DNA from: Anaerolineales bacterium | Lineage (GTDB): Bacteria; Chloroflexota; Anaerolineae; Anaerolineales; UBA11579 | Reading direction: 5' to 3' | Length of the DNA stretch: 64,000 nt | Assembly: GCA_026129305.1 (NCBI GenBank) | Contig: JAHCII010000008.1 | Coordinates: forward strand, 24,874 to 88,873 | In this document: positions 33,957 through 43,066 of the stretch, in pieces | How the letters are laid out: each line of letters starts with the position of its first letter | How positions within the stretch are numbered: position 1 is the stretch's first letter | Notes under the pieces: model-generated | Database searches by the model: none | The model's input: only the letters and a program-made list of their open reading frames with translations | What the model was told of the DNA's origin: nothing | Translations under genes and position numbers: made by a program

Positions 33957-34250
33957 ATGAAGATCTTTGAGCGACTGACCGATATGCTGGCCACGCCGGG
34001 CCTACCGCGCTGGCGGGTGTTTTCGTTGGCCTTGTTGATCCCGATAGGGCTGTCGATGGTATTGGGTGACCTGTTCGGCCAGGAAGAGGCGGGCTACAAC
34101 CCGCTGGCCCTGGGGCTGGGCGGCTTGTTCTTTATCAGCCAGGCGGCTCTGTGGGTGCTGGAGGGCCAGTTGAGCCGCAAGCCGGGCGTGTTGCTGATCC
34201 TACTGCTGTTTGGCCTGGGCCTGCTGTATCTGGCGTTTAGCCCGCGATAG
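33957..34250 (+). CDS. Small three-helix membrane protein
   Basis: 97 aa. Hydrophobic segments at about 22-42, 50-68 and 76-94, with a basic N terminus (KIFERLTDML, PRWR). No Shine-Dalgarno; TATATT/TATTAT at 33934-33941 gives at most a 10-nt leader. Function unknown; monocistronic with a terminator. Confidence 0.6.
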   Translation: MKIFERLTDMLATPGLPRWRVFSLALLIPIGLSMVLGDLFGQEEAGYNPLALGLGGLFFISQAALWVLEGQLSRKPGVLLILLLFGLGLLYLAFSPR

Positions 34251-34276
34251 TTGGACGGCATCCACGATTAAGAAGA

Positions 34277-34305
34277 AAACGGCCCGCATTGCTGCGGGCC
34301 GTTTT
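34277..34305. terminator. Bidirectional terminator
   Basis: AAAACGGCCCGCA / TGCGGGCCGTTTT, loop TTGC, between a plus-strand membrane gene and the convergent cold-shock gene. Confidence 0.85.
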
Positions 34306-34327
34306 GGTTTGGCTTTTATGCCAACGC

Positions 34328-34540
34328 CTAGATTACGGGCGTTACGTCTTGGGCTTGGGGGCCTTTTTGGCCCTGGGTGACGGTAAATTCTACCTTCTGG
34401 CCCTCTTGCAGGTTGCGGAAGCCATCGCCGCTGATCGCGCTGAAGTGTACAAAGACATCTTCACCACCATCGCGAGCAATGAAACCGAAACCCTTTTCGC
34501 CGTTAAACCATTTGACGGTGCCTTGGATTCTGTCTGCCAT
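34328..34540 (-). CDS. Cold-shock protein (CspA family), copy 1
   Basis: 70 aa, one OB-fold cold-shock domain that binds single-stranded RNA/DNA as an RNA chaperone. RNP1 KGFGFIAR and RNP2 VFVHFSAI are intact. It is very similar to the second copy at 35850-36059 but has an extra residue and Pro-Gln ([11 protein letters not shown]) near the end. The leader can pair with its ribosome-binding site. Confidence 0.95.
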   Translation of the reverse strand: MADRIQGTVKWFNGEKGFGFIARDGGEDVFVHFSAISGDGFRNLQEGQKVEFTVTQGQKGPQAQDVTPVI

Positions 34541-34544
34541 GATT

Positions 34545-34586
34545 AGGAACTCCTTTCTTGCGTTTTTTCAGTTACACAGGAGTTCC
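34545..34586 (-). promoter_or_regulatory. RBS-sequestering leader hairpin of cold-shock gene 1
   Basis: On the minus strand GGAACTCCT (34578-34586) is the exact complement of AGGAGTTCC (34546-34554), which contains the Shine-Dalgarno. The loop is 23 nt. It could act as a temperature- or Csp-responsive switch. Confidence 0.6.
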
Positions 34587-34700
34587 AATTTGAAGCAAAT
34601 GCCCCCAGTTTGAAAACTGCCACTGCTAACTAACAGCAACAGTGTAACAGGTTTCGGTGGGTTTTGTATATGCGGAATGTTAGAGTTCCCTAACTAGCCT

Positions 34701-34765
34701 GACGAATGCCAACAGTGCAGCAGTACCAACAGCGGCAGGCTCCGGTCTTGCGCCAGAACAAGCCA
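34701..34765 (-). pseudogene. Degenerate duplicate of the CPBP-gene 3' end
   Basis: About 65 bp that aligns with the last 70 bp of the neighbouring CPBP gene (34835-34905): the codons for FWRKTG..LPLLVLLH are recognisable, but a 2-base loss and a further indel break the frame. A remnant of a local duplication. Confidence 0.6.
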
Positions 34766-34791
34766 AGGCATCGCCTACGGCGATGCCTTGG
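34763..34791. repeat. 13-bp perfect hairpin
   Basis: CCAAGGCATCGCC / GGCGATGCCTTGG, loop TAC, just 3' of the CPBP gene. No T run, so a stability hairpin or repeat remnant rather than a typical terminator. Confidence 0.6.
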
Positions 34792-34817
34792 AGTTGCCTG
34801 CTTAGGCTGCTAACAAT

Positions 34818-35684
34818 CTACAACCCCCAACGCACGAACGCCAGCAGGTGCAGCAGTACCAATAAAGGTAATGAACCCGTCTTTCGCCAGAAATAGCCAG
34901 CCAACACGCCGTTGGAGAGCATAGCGAACTGGGTCAGCACAGAGGCCAGGGGAAAGACGCTGGGGTCGCCGCGGCTGACGATCAGCAGCGGCAGCATGGC
35001 GCCGGTGAAGTAGAGGGCGGCCTGGGCGAAGAGCGCCCAGCGGCCCGGCAGCACCTGCGCCAGGCGCGTCTGCAGAAAAACGCGGAAGTACAGTTCATAG
35101 CCGACGACAGTCAGGAACACGATCACCAAAGCGGGCAGCAGGTTGGCCCCCGCCTGGCTGAAGTCCAGCATCAGGCCGGGGATCAGCGGCCGCTGGGTAG
35201 CCAAGAGCGGCACCTCGCTGGCGGGCAGCAGGCCGCCAAACAGCCGGCTGAGGCCGACGGCCACGGCGGCCACCACGGCCAGCACGATCAGCTCACGCCC
35301 GGTGGGCCAGCGCAGGCCCCAGGCGGCCCGGCCGTAACGCAGCGCCGCCAGAGTCAGGGCGGCCAGGATGCCGGGCGCCAGGAAAACCACCGGCCCGCCG
35401 CCGCCCGCCACAAAAGGCCAGACAATGTAGAAAACCACAAAGCCCAGCAGGCCGACCCACAGCTCGGGGCCGGGGCGGCGGATACGCTCACGCTCGGCGT
35501 CTTCCCAGGGCAAGTACTGGCGGGCGATGTAGAAGGTCACGGTCAGGATCAGCAGCTCCACCCCGAAGCCGCGCAGGGCCTCCCATTGGCCCAGCAGCGG
35601 CCAGGTCACAGCCAGGCCCAACAGCATCAGTACGACGATCAAGATGCCGACATCGGCGGTGTTTTCGAGTTTGGGAAGTTTCAT
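34818..35684 (-). CDS. CPBP/CAAX-type intramembrane protease family protein, degenerate motif
   Basis: 288 aa with about eight hydrophobic segments. The C-terminal half has the CPBP layout, but motif 1 reads GYELYFRVFLQTRL, i.e. Tyr-Glu-x3-Arg in place of Glu-Glu-x3-Arg. The second motif (ALYFTGAMLPL) lacks the usual His, and a possible third is LLHLLAF. Proteolysis is therefore uncertain; it may be an inactive homologue. Monocistronic, with a duplicated 3' remnant immediately downstream. Confidence 0.62.
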   Translation of the reverse strand: MKLPKLENTADVGILIVVLMLLGLAVTWPLLGQWEALRGFGVELLILTVTFYIARQYLPWEDAERERIRRPGPELWVGLLGFVVFYIVWPFVAGGGGPVVFLAPGILAALTLAALRYGRAAWGLRWPTGRELIVLAVVAAVAVGLSRLFGGLLPASEVPLLATQRPLIPGLMLDFSQAGANLLPALVIVFLTVVGYELYFRVFLQTRLAQVLPGRWALFAQAALYFTGAMLPLLIVSRGDPSVFPLASVLTQFAMLSNGVLAGYFWRKTGSLPLLVLLHLLAFVRWGL

Positions 35685-35732
35685 CGCAGCTCCACAGCGG
35701 TCATTTATTGGATGGTGAGCCTAGTATAAACC

Positions 35733-35750
35733 AGACAGGCAAGCCTGTCT
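35733..35750. repeat. 18-bp inverted repeat
   Basis: AGACAGGC-AA-GCCTGTCT, intergenic, related in form to the other GC palindromes. Confidence 0.5.
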
Positions 35751-35796
35751 TGCCCAAGAGCAGCAGGGCCATGTCCAGCGTGATGGATGGGACAAA

Positions 35797-35826
35797 AAAA
35801 CGCCGCCGGGGGTCCGGCGGCGTTTT
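35797..35826 (-). terminator. Terminator of cold-shock gene 2
   Basis: ACGCCGCCGG / CCGGCGGCGT with seven T on the minus strand. Confidence 0.88.
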
Positions 35827-35849
35827 GGGTTGACTGGTCTGTGACTTAG

Positions 35850-36059
35850 TTAGATCACAGTCACGTCTTGGGCTTGGAGGCCCTTTTGGCCCTGGGTTAC
35901 CGTGAATTCAACACGCTGGCCCTCTTCCAAATTGCGGTAGCCATCGCCGCTGATGGCGCTAAAGTGAACGAAGACATCTTCGCCGCCATCGCGGGAGATG
36001 AATCCGAAGCCCTTAGAGCCATTGAACCATTTCACGGTTCCCTGTTCGCGTTCAGCCAT
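35850..36059 (-). CDS. Cold-shock protein (CspA family), copy 2
   Basis: 69 aa, single cold-shock domain, RNP1 KGFGFISR and RNP2 VFVHFSAI. It differs from copy 1 at a handful of positions ([19 protein letters not shown]). AAAGGAG precedes the ATG. Its 5' leader has the same architecture as copy 1, so the two probably respond to the same cue. Own terminator; monocistronic. Confidence 0.95.
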   Translation of the reverse strand: MAEREQGTVKWFNGSKGFGFISRDGGEDVFVHFSAISGDGYRNLEEGQRVEFTVTQGQKGLQAQDVTVI

Positions 36060-36064
36060 TGGGA

Positions 36065-36105
36065 TTGGAACTCCTTTCCTTATTTTTCCGGATCCAGTGT
36101 TCCAA
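36065..36105 (-). promoter_or_regulatory. RBS-flanking leader hairpin of cold-shock gene 2
   Basis: Minus-strand TTGGAAC (36099-36105) complements GTTCCAA (36065-36071), which abuts the AAAGGAG site. Same layout as the copy 1 leader although the intervening sequence differs. Confidence 0.5.
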
Positions 36106-36233
36106 CTCGAGAAGCCTACCCCCCGTATTAGAACTGCCTGTATACCAGTAAATATCGTATCATTTTTTGAACAAACCTACAATAGAACGCCAAGAGGCAA
36201 ATCCGCCGTTCCCCGGGGTGTATAATGCCGTCC

Positions 36234-37016
36234 ATGCGCTCCTCTCAGGCCCTGGTGCTGACAATGGTTGCCTTATGGCTGGCGGCCTGCGCGCCCCCGG
36301 CGCCGGCGGCCACCCCCACTCCAGAGGCCAGCGCCACCCAGCCGCCCACGGCGACCGCCACCGCCAGCCTGACCCCCAGCCCAACCAGCACGCCCACGAT
36401 CACGCTGACCCCCAGTGAAACGCCGACACCCAGCGCCACGCTGAGCCCGACGCCGGAGTTCAGCTGGGGCGTGGTCAATGTGGCCCAGGCTTCCTGCCGT
36501 TACGGTCCGGGCGGCGCTTACCTGCTGCGCGATACATTATATGAAGGCGACGTGGTCAATGTATTGGGCCACATGCAGCTGAACGAGAACTGGTGGTACA
36601 TCGCACAGGTCGAACGCAGCCACAAGCGTGAATGCTGGGTGAGCCAGGAACTGATCAGCCTGGGCGTGGACCGCAGCCTGGTCTACCCGATCGACAATCC
36701 GCACCTGGTGCTGCCCTACACCTCGCAGCCTTACGACCCGCTGAAGGGCGTCTCCGCCCGGCGCACTGGCAATATCGTCACCGTGCAGTGGGAGCCTTTC
36801 GACTGGCTGCCCGGCGACCAGCACAGCCAGGACAAATACCTGGTGGAAGCCTGGGTGTGCCAGGGCGGCGTGTATTTGTTCCGCGCCTACGGCACCAGCC
36901 GCACTTCGTTGGAAATTCAGGACGACGCCGGCTGTGACCAACCCTCGCGAGCGCGGGCCTTCGGCTCGGACAAGCACGGCTACACCGGCTGGGTGGGCGT
37001 GCCCTGGCCGCCCTAA
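36234..37016 (+). CDS. SH3b-like lipoprotein with Thr/Pro-rich linker (paralogue 1)
   Basis: 260 aa from the ATG at 36234. Lipobox ALWLAAC, then a linker of about 55 residues of Thr, Pro and Ser (typical of extracytoplasmic spacers). An SH3b-like domain follows (about 80-140, VNVAQASCRYGPGGAYLLRD, WWYIAQ, CWVSQELI), then a C-terminal fibronectin-like beta domain with Cys pairs. Probably surface-anchored and wall- or ligand-binding. TATAAT (36221-36226) ends 7 bases before this ATG; an ATG at 36225 lies in the hexamer and is rejected. A homologous gene follows 5 bp later. Confidence 0.72.
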   Translation: MRSSQALVLTMVALWLAACAPPAPAATPTPEASATQPPTATATASLTPSPTSTPTITLTPSETPTPSATLSPTPEFSWGVVNVAQASCRYGPGGAYLLRDTLYEGDVVNVLGHMQLNENWWYIAQVERSHKRECWVSQELISLGVDRSLVYPIDNPHLVLPYTSQPYDPLKGVSARRTGNIVTVQWEPFDWLPGDQHSQDKYLVEAWVCQGGVYLFRAYGTSRTSLEIQDDAGCDQPSRARAFGSDKHGYTGWVGVPWPP

Positions 37017-37021
37017 GCGTG

Positions 37022-37819
37022 ATGCGCACTCCCCTGCCCCTCCTGCTATTGGCTGTGCTGCTGGCGGCCTGCGCCGGGGCGCCGGCGGCCGCGCCGAGCG
37101 CTGTGCCGGCGCAAGCCGAGGCCAGCGCCACCAACAGCCCGGTGCCGCCCAGCGCCACGCCCCTGCCGAGCGAGACCAAGACACCCACCCCCATTCCAAC
37201 CGATACCGCCACGCCCACGCTGACGCCGACCTACGTCAGCTCGCTGCGCGCCAAGGTCGTGGTGGATGGGCGGCTGAGCTGCCGTATCGGGCCGGGGGCG
37301 CCCTATTTGTTCCATTTCACCTTTGCCGGCGGAAGCACGATCGAGCTGCTGGGCCGCATGGAGCACAGCCCCAGCCCCTGGGTGCTGGCGCGCGCCATCG
37401 GCGGCACCAACCGCTGCTGGGTGAACGGCGGCCCAGACTATCTGGAGATCCAGGGGGAGCCGCTCTCGCTGCCGCCCACAGACCCGCACGTGGTCATGGC
37501 CTGGTCCAGCTACTACGGCCCAATGAGCAACGTCCGCGCCGAGCGATTGGGCAGCCTGGTGACGGTGAGCTACAGCGGCCTGGTGCTGGAGCCTTCGCGC
37601 GGCGACGACTCAGGCCAGGTTCCGTATGTGTTGGAGGCCTGGGTGTGCCAGGGCGGCGAATTCGTCTTCGTGGCGCTGGGCTCGTACGGCTACACCATCG
37701 AGGTGGAAGATGAGCCGGGCTGTGAGCAAGCCTCCTACGGCCGGGTCAGCGCGGCGGAGAAGCACGGCTATGTGCGCTTTGTGGACGTGGACTGGCCCAG
37801 CTATTCTGCTGAAGATTAG
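37022..37819 (+). CDS. SH3b-like lipoprotein (paralogue 2)
   Basis: 265 aa. Same plan as its upstream neighbour: lipobox LLAAC, Ala/Pro/Thr-rich linker (30-75), SH3b-like region (LSCRIGPGAPYLFHF, CWVNGGPDYLEI) and a C-terminal beta domain (VLEAWVCQGGEFVFVALGS) closely matching the YLVEAWVCQGGVYLFRAYGT of paralogue 1. The pair arose by tandem duplication and is co-transcribed. GTG at 37019 is an alternative start directly before the ATG. Stop overlaps the convergent gene by 4 bp. Confidence 0.72.
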   Translation: MRTPLPLLLLAVLLAACAGAPAAAPSAVPAQAEASATNSPVPPSATPLPSETKTPTPIPTDTATPTLTPTYVSSLRAKVVVDGRLSCRIGPGAPYLFHFTFAGGSTIELLGRMEHSPSPWVLARAIGGTNRCWVNGGPDYLEIQGEPLSLPPTDPHVVMAWSSYYGPMSNVRAERLGSLVTVSYSGLVLEPSRGDDSGQVPYVLEAWVCQGGEFVFVALGSYGYTIEVEDEPGCEQASYGRVSAAEKHGYVRFVDVDWPSYSAED

Positions 37820-38433
37820 GGGTGCGGGTAGATCCCGTTGTACTGCGGATCTTCGGCCAAGTAGAGGATGGCCGTAGCGTCGCCGGGATTAAGATGTTGG
37901 GGGGTATTCATGGTGGTCACCGTACCGGTGTACTCCGTCCCATCCAGCCTGAATGTGTAACTGATGATCCAGGGGCTGCGCCCGTTGATCTGCACTGAGT
38001 AATTCTGGCGCACTTCAGTAATCTCGCCTCTGGTGGTGAGTCCTTCGCGCAGCACTTTGAGCAGGCGCTGGGCCAGGGTAAAGCGCCAATAGAAGACGCC
38101 GGCGGCGGCGGCCAGCATGACCACGCCCACCAGAAACAAAGGGATCCCGATCAGGGCAGTCACAACCCCCACGATCAGCCCCAAACCAGCAGGGATGAAG
38201 CTGATGGCCAGCATCAAGAACACAAAGGCGACAATCGACCAGCCATCGGTCACCAACCAGCGCCAGATAAAACCACCCGACATTTTGCGCGGCGGCGACG
38301 GCGGGATCTGCAAGCCGCTGCGCTTGCGCTCGGCCGCCTGCTGCTGCGGTGTGGGCAGCGGGGCGCCGCAGTTCTTGCAGTTGGATTGGAACTCGGCGTG
38401 GTTGGTGCCACACCATGGGCAGGTGATGTACAT
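37816..38433 (-). CDS. Zinc-ribbon membrane protein, DUF3592-like
   Basis: 205 aa. Residues 1-25 form a zinc ribbon (CPWC...CKNC). A linker and two to three hydrophobic segments follow (about 62-125), then a beta-rich domain (LTTRGEITEVRQNYSVQING ... YLAEDPQYNGIYP) like those of DUF3592 proteins. A metal- or redox-sensing membrane protein is conceivable. TATAAT (38441-38446, minus) ends 7 bases before the ATG, so it is apparently leaderless, and its promoter lies back-to-back with that of the DtxR-type gene. Confidence 0.62.
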   Translation of the reverse strand: MYITCPWCGTNHAEFQSNCKNCGAPLPTPQQQAAERKRSGLQIPPSPPRKMSGGFIWRWLVTDGWSIVAFVFLMLAISFIPAGLGLIVGVVTALIGIPLFLVGVVMLAAAAGVFYWRFTLAQRLLKVLREGLTTRGEITEVRQNYSVQINGRSPWIISYTFRLDGTEYTGTVTTMNTPQHLNPGDATAILYLAEDPQYNGIYPHP

Positions 38434-38470
38434 GCGCCGGATTATAAAGTCTATGCCCAAAAAATTGGGT

Positions 38471-38499
38471 TTGACCCTGGGACGCTAGCTCACTATACT
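38471..38499 (+). promoter_or_regulatory. Sigma70-type promoter of the DtxR-family gene
   Basis: TTGACC (38471-38476), 17-bp spacer, TATACT (38494-38499). Predicted start at about 38506, the A of the ATG: leaderless. Confidence 0.75.
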
Positions 38500-38514
38500 T
38501 TAGCTATGACTAAA
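38499..38514. promoter_or_regulatory. DtxR-family operator overlapping -10 and start codon
   Basis: TTTAGCTATGACTAAA, 5-bp inverted arms. One mismatch from the reverse complement of the site before the metal SBP gene (40197-40212). Binding would block RNA polymerase, giving autoregulation. Confidence 0.7.
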
Positions 38515-39201
38515 TCTGGCAAGGCCGTGCGTGAGCTGCACTCGCAGTCGATTGAGGATTATCTCAAAGCCATTTACGAATTGACCCGCGGCGAGAAGCG
38601 CGCCTCCACCAATGCGCTGGCCGAATATTTGAGCGTGGCCCCCGCCTCGGTGACCGGCATGCTGCAAAAGTTGGCGGCGGGCCAGCCGGCGCTGGTGGAA
38701 TATCAGAAACACCAGGGCGTGCGCCTGACCGAAGACGGCGAACGAGCCGCGCTGGAAACCCTGCGCCACCACCGCCTGCTGGAGCTGTTTCTGCACCAGG
38801 TGCTGGGTTACGAGTGGGATGAGGTGCACGAGGAAGCCGACCGGCTGGAGCACTTCATCTCCGAGCAGTTTGAGGAGCGCATTGCGGCCGCGCTGGGCAA
38901 CCCCAGCCTGGACCCGCACGGCGACCCCATCCCACGCCTGGACCTGAGCCTGCCCGACTCTTCGCACACACCGCTGAGCAGCCTGCGAGCCGGCCAGCAG
39001 GCCACCGTGGTGCGGGTGCGTGACACCGACGCCGAGCTGCTGCGCCACCTGAGCCAGCTGGGCCTGGTGCCGCAGGCCGAGGTGGAGGTTAAGAGCTATT
39101 CGGAATTTGACGGCAACCTGAGCGTGCAGGTGGCCGGGCAGGAGAGCGAGGCCGTGCTGGGACCGCGCGTCACCAACCAGGTCTACGTAGAGGTGAAATG
39201 A
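38506..39201 (+). CDS. DtxR/MntR-family metal-dependent regulator
   Basis: 231 aa. N-terminal winged helix (SIEDYLKAIYELTRGEKRASTNALAEYL, SVTGMLQKL), a dimerisation and metal-binding domain (about 75-140: HHRLLELFL, DEVHEEADRLEHFI), and a C-terminal SH3-like FeoA domain (150-231), as in three-domain DtxR/IdeR proteins. It represses transport genes when Mn2+ or Fe2+ is bound. It autoregulates through the operator over its own start and probably controls the importer at 40232. Its stop overlaps the CDF gene start (ATGA). Confidence 0.92.
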   Translation: MTKSGKAVRELHSQSIEDYLKAIYELTRGEKRASTNALAEYLSVAPASVTGMLQKLAAGQPALVEYQKHQGVRLTEDGERAALETLRHHRLLELFLHQVLGYEWDEVHEEADRLEHFISEQFEERIAAALGNPSLDPHGDPIPRLDLSLPDSSHTPLSSLRAGQQATVVRVRDTDAELLRHLSQLGLVPQAEVEVKSYSEFDGNLSVQVAGQESEAVLGPRVTNQVYVEVK

Positions 39202-40112
39202 GCCACGACCATTCGCGTTCGGGCGCACACGCGCACGCACACCATCATGGCGGCGACAACATCAAGCTGGCCTTCTTTCTCAATCTGGGCTTCGCCATTC
39301 TGGAGATCATCGGCGGACTGTGGACCAACAGCCTGGCGATCCTGAGCGATGCGCTGCACGACTTCGGCGACAGCATGTCGCTAGGCCTGGCCTGGTATCT
39401 GGAACGATACTCCAAAAAATCCGAGGACGCTAAATTCACTTACGGTTACCGGCGCTTCTCGCTGCTGGGCGCCCTGATCAACACCGTGATCCTGCTGGCC
39501 GGCTCGCTGTACATGATCAGCGAGGCCGTGCCGCGGCTGCTGAACCCGGAGGAGACCAATGCGCAGGGCATGCTGCTGTTGGCGATCGTCGGCATTGTGG
39601 TCAACGGCTTTGGGGCGCTGCGCCTGCGGGATGAGAATTCGATGCATGCCCGCGTGGTGGCCTGGCACCTGATCGAAGATGTGCTGGGCTGGGCGGCGGT
39701 GCTGGTGGCCAGCATCGTAATGATGTTCACCCACCTGCCGATTCTGGACCCGATTCTGTCGATCTTGATCTCAATCTATATTTTGTACAACGTGGCACGC
39801 AACCTGCGCAAGACCGTGGCGTTGTTCCTGCAGGCCGTGCCTGAAGAACTGGATACCCACGGCATCCAAAAAGCGGTCGAGGCCCTGCCGGGTGTGCAGG
39901 CCACCCACCACATGCACGCCTGGTCGCTGGAAGGCGAGAACCACGTGCTGACCATGCACGTGATGGTGGCGGAGGACACGCCGCGCCAGGAGGTCATGGC
40001 TCTGCGCGAGCGCATCCGCTCCCTGCTGCATGACCAACATTTGCTGCACACCACGATCGAGATCGAGTACGGCCCTGACGATTGCATGCTGGCCGAGGCT
40101 CACGCTCACTGA
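39198..40112 (+). CDS. Cation diffusion facilitator (Zn-type exporter)
   Basis: 304 aa. His-rich N terminus (HDHSRSGAHAHAHHH), six transmembrane helices and a C-terminal cytoplasmic domain with further His (THHMHAW, TMHVM) and a final HAH. The transport site has His54-x3-Asp58 in TM2 and His157-x3-Asp161 in TM5, the pattern of Zn2+-selective CDFs (ZitB/CzcD type). It exports metal in exchange for protons. Translationally coupled to the DtxR-type regulator, so export and import are under one metal sensor. Confidence 0.93.
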   Translation: MSHDHSRSGAHAHAHHHGGDNIKLAFFLNLGFAILEIIGGLWTNSLAILSDALHDFGDSMSLGLAWYLERYSKKSEDAKFTYGYRRFSLLGALINTVILLAGSLYMISEAVPRLLNPEETNAQGMLLLAIVGIVVNGFGALRLRDENSMHARVVAWHLIEDVLGWAAVLVASIVMMFTHLPILDPILSILISIYILYNVARNLRKTVALFLQAVPEELDTHGIQKAVEALPGVQATHHMHAWSLEGENHVLTMHVMVAEDTPRQEVMALRERIRSLLHDQHLLHTTIEIEYGPDDCMLAEAHAH

Positions 40113-40164
40113 TAACCCTCAGCGTCCACTTTGCCAGTGGGCGCTGATTTTTTAAAACTGACAC

Positions 40165-40192
40165 TTGACAAATATATCGGTATTGATAAACT
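40165..40192 (+). promoter_or_regulatory. Promoter of the metal ABC importer
   Basis: TTGACA (40165-40170) with TAAACT (40187-40192) at 16-bp spacing, in a locally AT-rich stretch. Confidence 0.6.
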
Positions 40193-40196
40193 TATA

Positions 40197-40212
40197 TTTA
40201 GTCATACCTAAA
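40197..40212. promoter_or_regulatory. DtxR-family operator before the metal importer
   Basis: TTTAGTCATACCTAAA with 6-bp arms ATTTAG/CTAAAT when extended. Its reverse complement TTTAGGTATGACTAAA differs at one position from the site at the regulator gene. It sits over the predicted transcription start. Confidence 0.75.
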
Positions 40213-40231
40213 TTTCAAGGAGAATATTTTT

Positions 40232-41170
40232 ATGTCTTTTCGTAATCCCACCTTATTCACTTTGCTGCTGGCCGGCGCCCTGCTGATCAGCGCTTGTGCC
40301 GCCCCGGCCAACCCGAACGCTGAAGGCAAGATCAATGTTGTCACCACCATCGGCCAGATCGCCGACGCCGCCACCATTGTGGGCGGAGAGCATGTGCACG
40401 TCACCGGGCTGATGGGCGCCGGGGTGGACCCGCACTTGTATGTCGCCTCGGAAGGCGATGTGACCATCCTGCAGGAAGCTGAGATCATTTTCTACAATGG
40501 CTTGTATCTGGAAGCCCAGATGAACCAGATCCTGGAACAGATCAGCGAGTACAAGACCGTAGTGGCCCTGGCCGAGAGCATTCCGGTTGGAGAGCGCCTG
40601 GCCTCGCCGATCTACGATGATGAGTACGACCCGCACGTCTGGTTTGATGTCCAGCTGTGGCAGTACGTAGTCGGCGCCGTCCGCGATGCCTACATCGAAT
40701 TTGACCCCGAAAACGCCGCCGACTACCAGGCCAACGCAGCAGCCTACCTGACCGAGCTGGAAGCGCTGGACGCCTATGTGCGCCAGCAGGCCGCCCGCCT
40801 GCCCGCCGAGCAGCGCGTGCTGATCACCGCCCACGACGCCTTCAACTATTTCGGGCGGGCCTATCAGTTCCGCGTGCTGGGCCTGCAGGGCATCAGCACG
40901 CAGTCTGAAGCTTCGACCGCTGATGTGCAGGAGCTGACGGCTTTCATCGTGCAGAATCAGGTGCCGGCAATCTTCATCGAATCCTCAGTGCCGGTGCGCA
41001 ACGTGGAAGCCTTGCAAGAGGCGGTGGCCGCCCGCGGGTTTGAGGTGCGCATTGGCGGGCAACTCTTCTCCGATGCGATGGGCAACCCCGGCACGCCGGA
41101 GGGCACTTACTTGGGCATGGTGCGCCACAACATTGACACGATCGTCTCTGCCCTGCTGGGAGAGGAATGA
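40232..41170 (+). CDS. Mn/Zn-type ABC transporter substrate-binding lipoprotein
   Basis: 312 aa. Lipobox LLISAC; cluster A-I (TroA/PsaA/ZnuA) binding protein. Likely ligands: the His of [10 protein letters not shown], the His of YDPHVWFD, Glu in the QSEAST segment, and an Asp near the C terminus (LFSDAMG). It lacks the long His-rich loop of ZnuA, which favours Mn2+ (or Fe2+), although zinc cannot be excluded. AAGGAGA at 40217 is a strong ribosome-binding site. First gene of a four-gene importer operon controlled by the upstream operator. Confidence 0.9.
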   Translation: MSFRNPTLFTLLLAGALLISACAAPANPNAEGKINVVTTIGQIADAATIVGGEHVHVTGLMGAGVDPHLYVASEGDVTILQEAEIIFYNGLYLEAQMNQILEQISEYKTVVALAESIPVGERLASPIYDDEYDPHVWFDVQLWQYVVGAVRDAYIEFDPENAADYQANAAAYLTELEALDAYVRQQAARLPAEQRVLITAHDAFNYFGRAYQFRVLGLQGISTQSEASTADVQELTAFIVQNQVPAIFIESSVPVRNVEALQEAVAARGFEVRIGGQLFSDAMGNPGTPEGTYLGMVRHNIDTIVSALLGEE

Positions 41171-41177
41171 GGCCAAC

Positions 41178-41926
<749 letters not shown>

Positions 41927-41930
<4 letters not shown>

Positions 41931-43066
41931 ACTGGTGGGACTTGCTGACCAGCCTGGTCACCGACCACACTGTGCGCACGGTGGCGCTGGGCACGGCCAC
42001 CCTGGGCGCGGTGAGCGGGGTGCTGGGCGCCTTCGCTGTGCTGCGCCGCCAAAGCCTGCTGGGCGATGCGCTCTCACATGCCGCCCTGCCCGGCGTGGCC
42101 CTGGCCTACATGCTCACCGGCGCCAAGACCCCGCTGGTGCTGATGCTGGGCGCGGGGCTGACCGGCTTTTTGGCCATCGGCTTGTTCTTCATCATCACCC
42201 GCAACACGCGTATCAAAGAAGACGCCAGCCTGGGCATTGTGCTCTCCAGCTTCTTCGGCGTGGGTCTGCTGCTGCTCACTTTTCTGCAGCGCAATCCGGA
42301 TGCGCGCCAGGCCGGGCTGAACACCTTCCTGTTCGGGCAGGCGGCGGCCCTGCTGACCCGCGATGTGGTCACCATGGCCGTATTCGGCGGGCTGGCGTTG
42401 CTGGTGGTGGCGCTGTTGTGGAAAGAATTCAAGCTGCTTAGCTTTGACAAAGACTTTGGCAGCAGCCTGGGCCTGCCCACCCGGGGCCTGGACCTGCTGC
42501 TGACCTCGCTGCTGGTGGTGGCCATTGTGCTGGGGCTGCAAGCCGTGGGCGTGGTGCTGATGAGCGCCATGATCGTGGCCCCCGGGGCGGCGGCGCGGCA
42601 GTGGACCGACGACCTGGCGCGCATGGCTCTGCTTTCCGCCTTCTTTGGCGCCCTGGCCGGGGTCAGCGGCGCGCTGATCAGCAGCCTGGGCAGCGGCCTC
42701 TCCACCGGGCCGGTGATCGTGCTCTGCGCCAGTGCCATTGTGCTCTTCTCACTGCTGCTGGCGCCTAACCGCGGCCTGGCTTGGAACGCCTGGCGCAACT
42801 GGCGCAACCGCAACCGGCTGCGTACCGAAGCCGTGCTGCTGGACCTGTATCGCATGAGCGCCCAGCACAGCGACCCGACCGAACCACACCCGGTCAGCGC
42901 GCTGGCTGCAGTCACCGGGGCTGCGGCCCTGCGCCGCAGCCTGCAAACGTTGCAAACGCGTGGGTTGGTCAGGCCGGGCCAGAACAACTGGTGGGCGCTG
43001 ACCACCCAAGGGCTGGCCGAGGCGCAACGCATGGAAGCCGCCTTGGCGCACAAGGAGGCACAATGA
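41927..43066 (+). CDS. Metal ABC permease with C-terminal winged-helix-like tail (1)
   Basis: 379 aa. Eight to nine transmembrane helices of the ABC-3 permease family ([20 protein letters not shown] and related segments) to about residue 280, then a soluble tail of about 95 residues. The tail ([39 protein letters not shown]) looks like a winged helix similar to DtxR-type N-terminal domains. It pairs with the second permease 43063-44169. The tail may sense or regulate; its DNA or metal binding is untested. Overlaps both neighbours by 4 bp. Confidence 0.88.
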
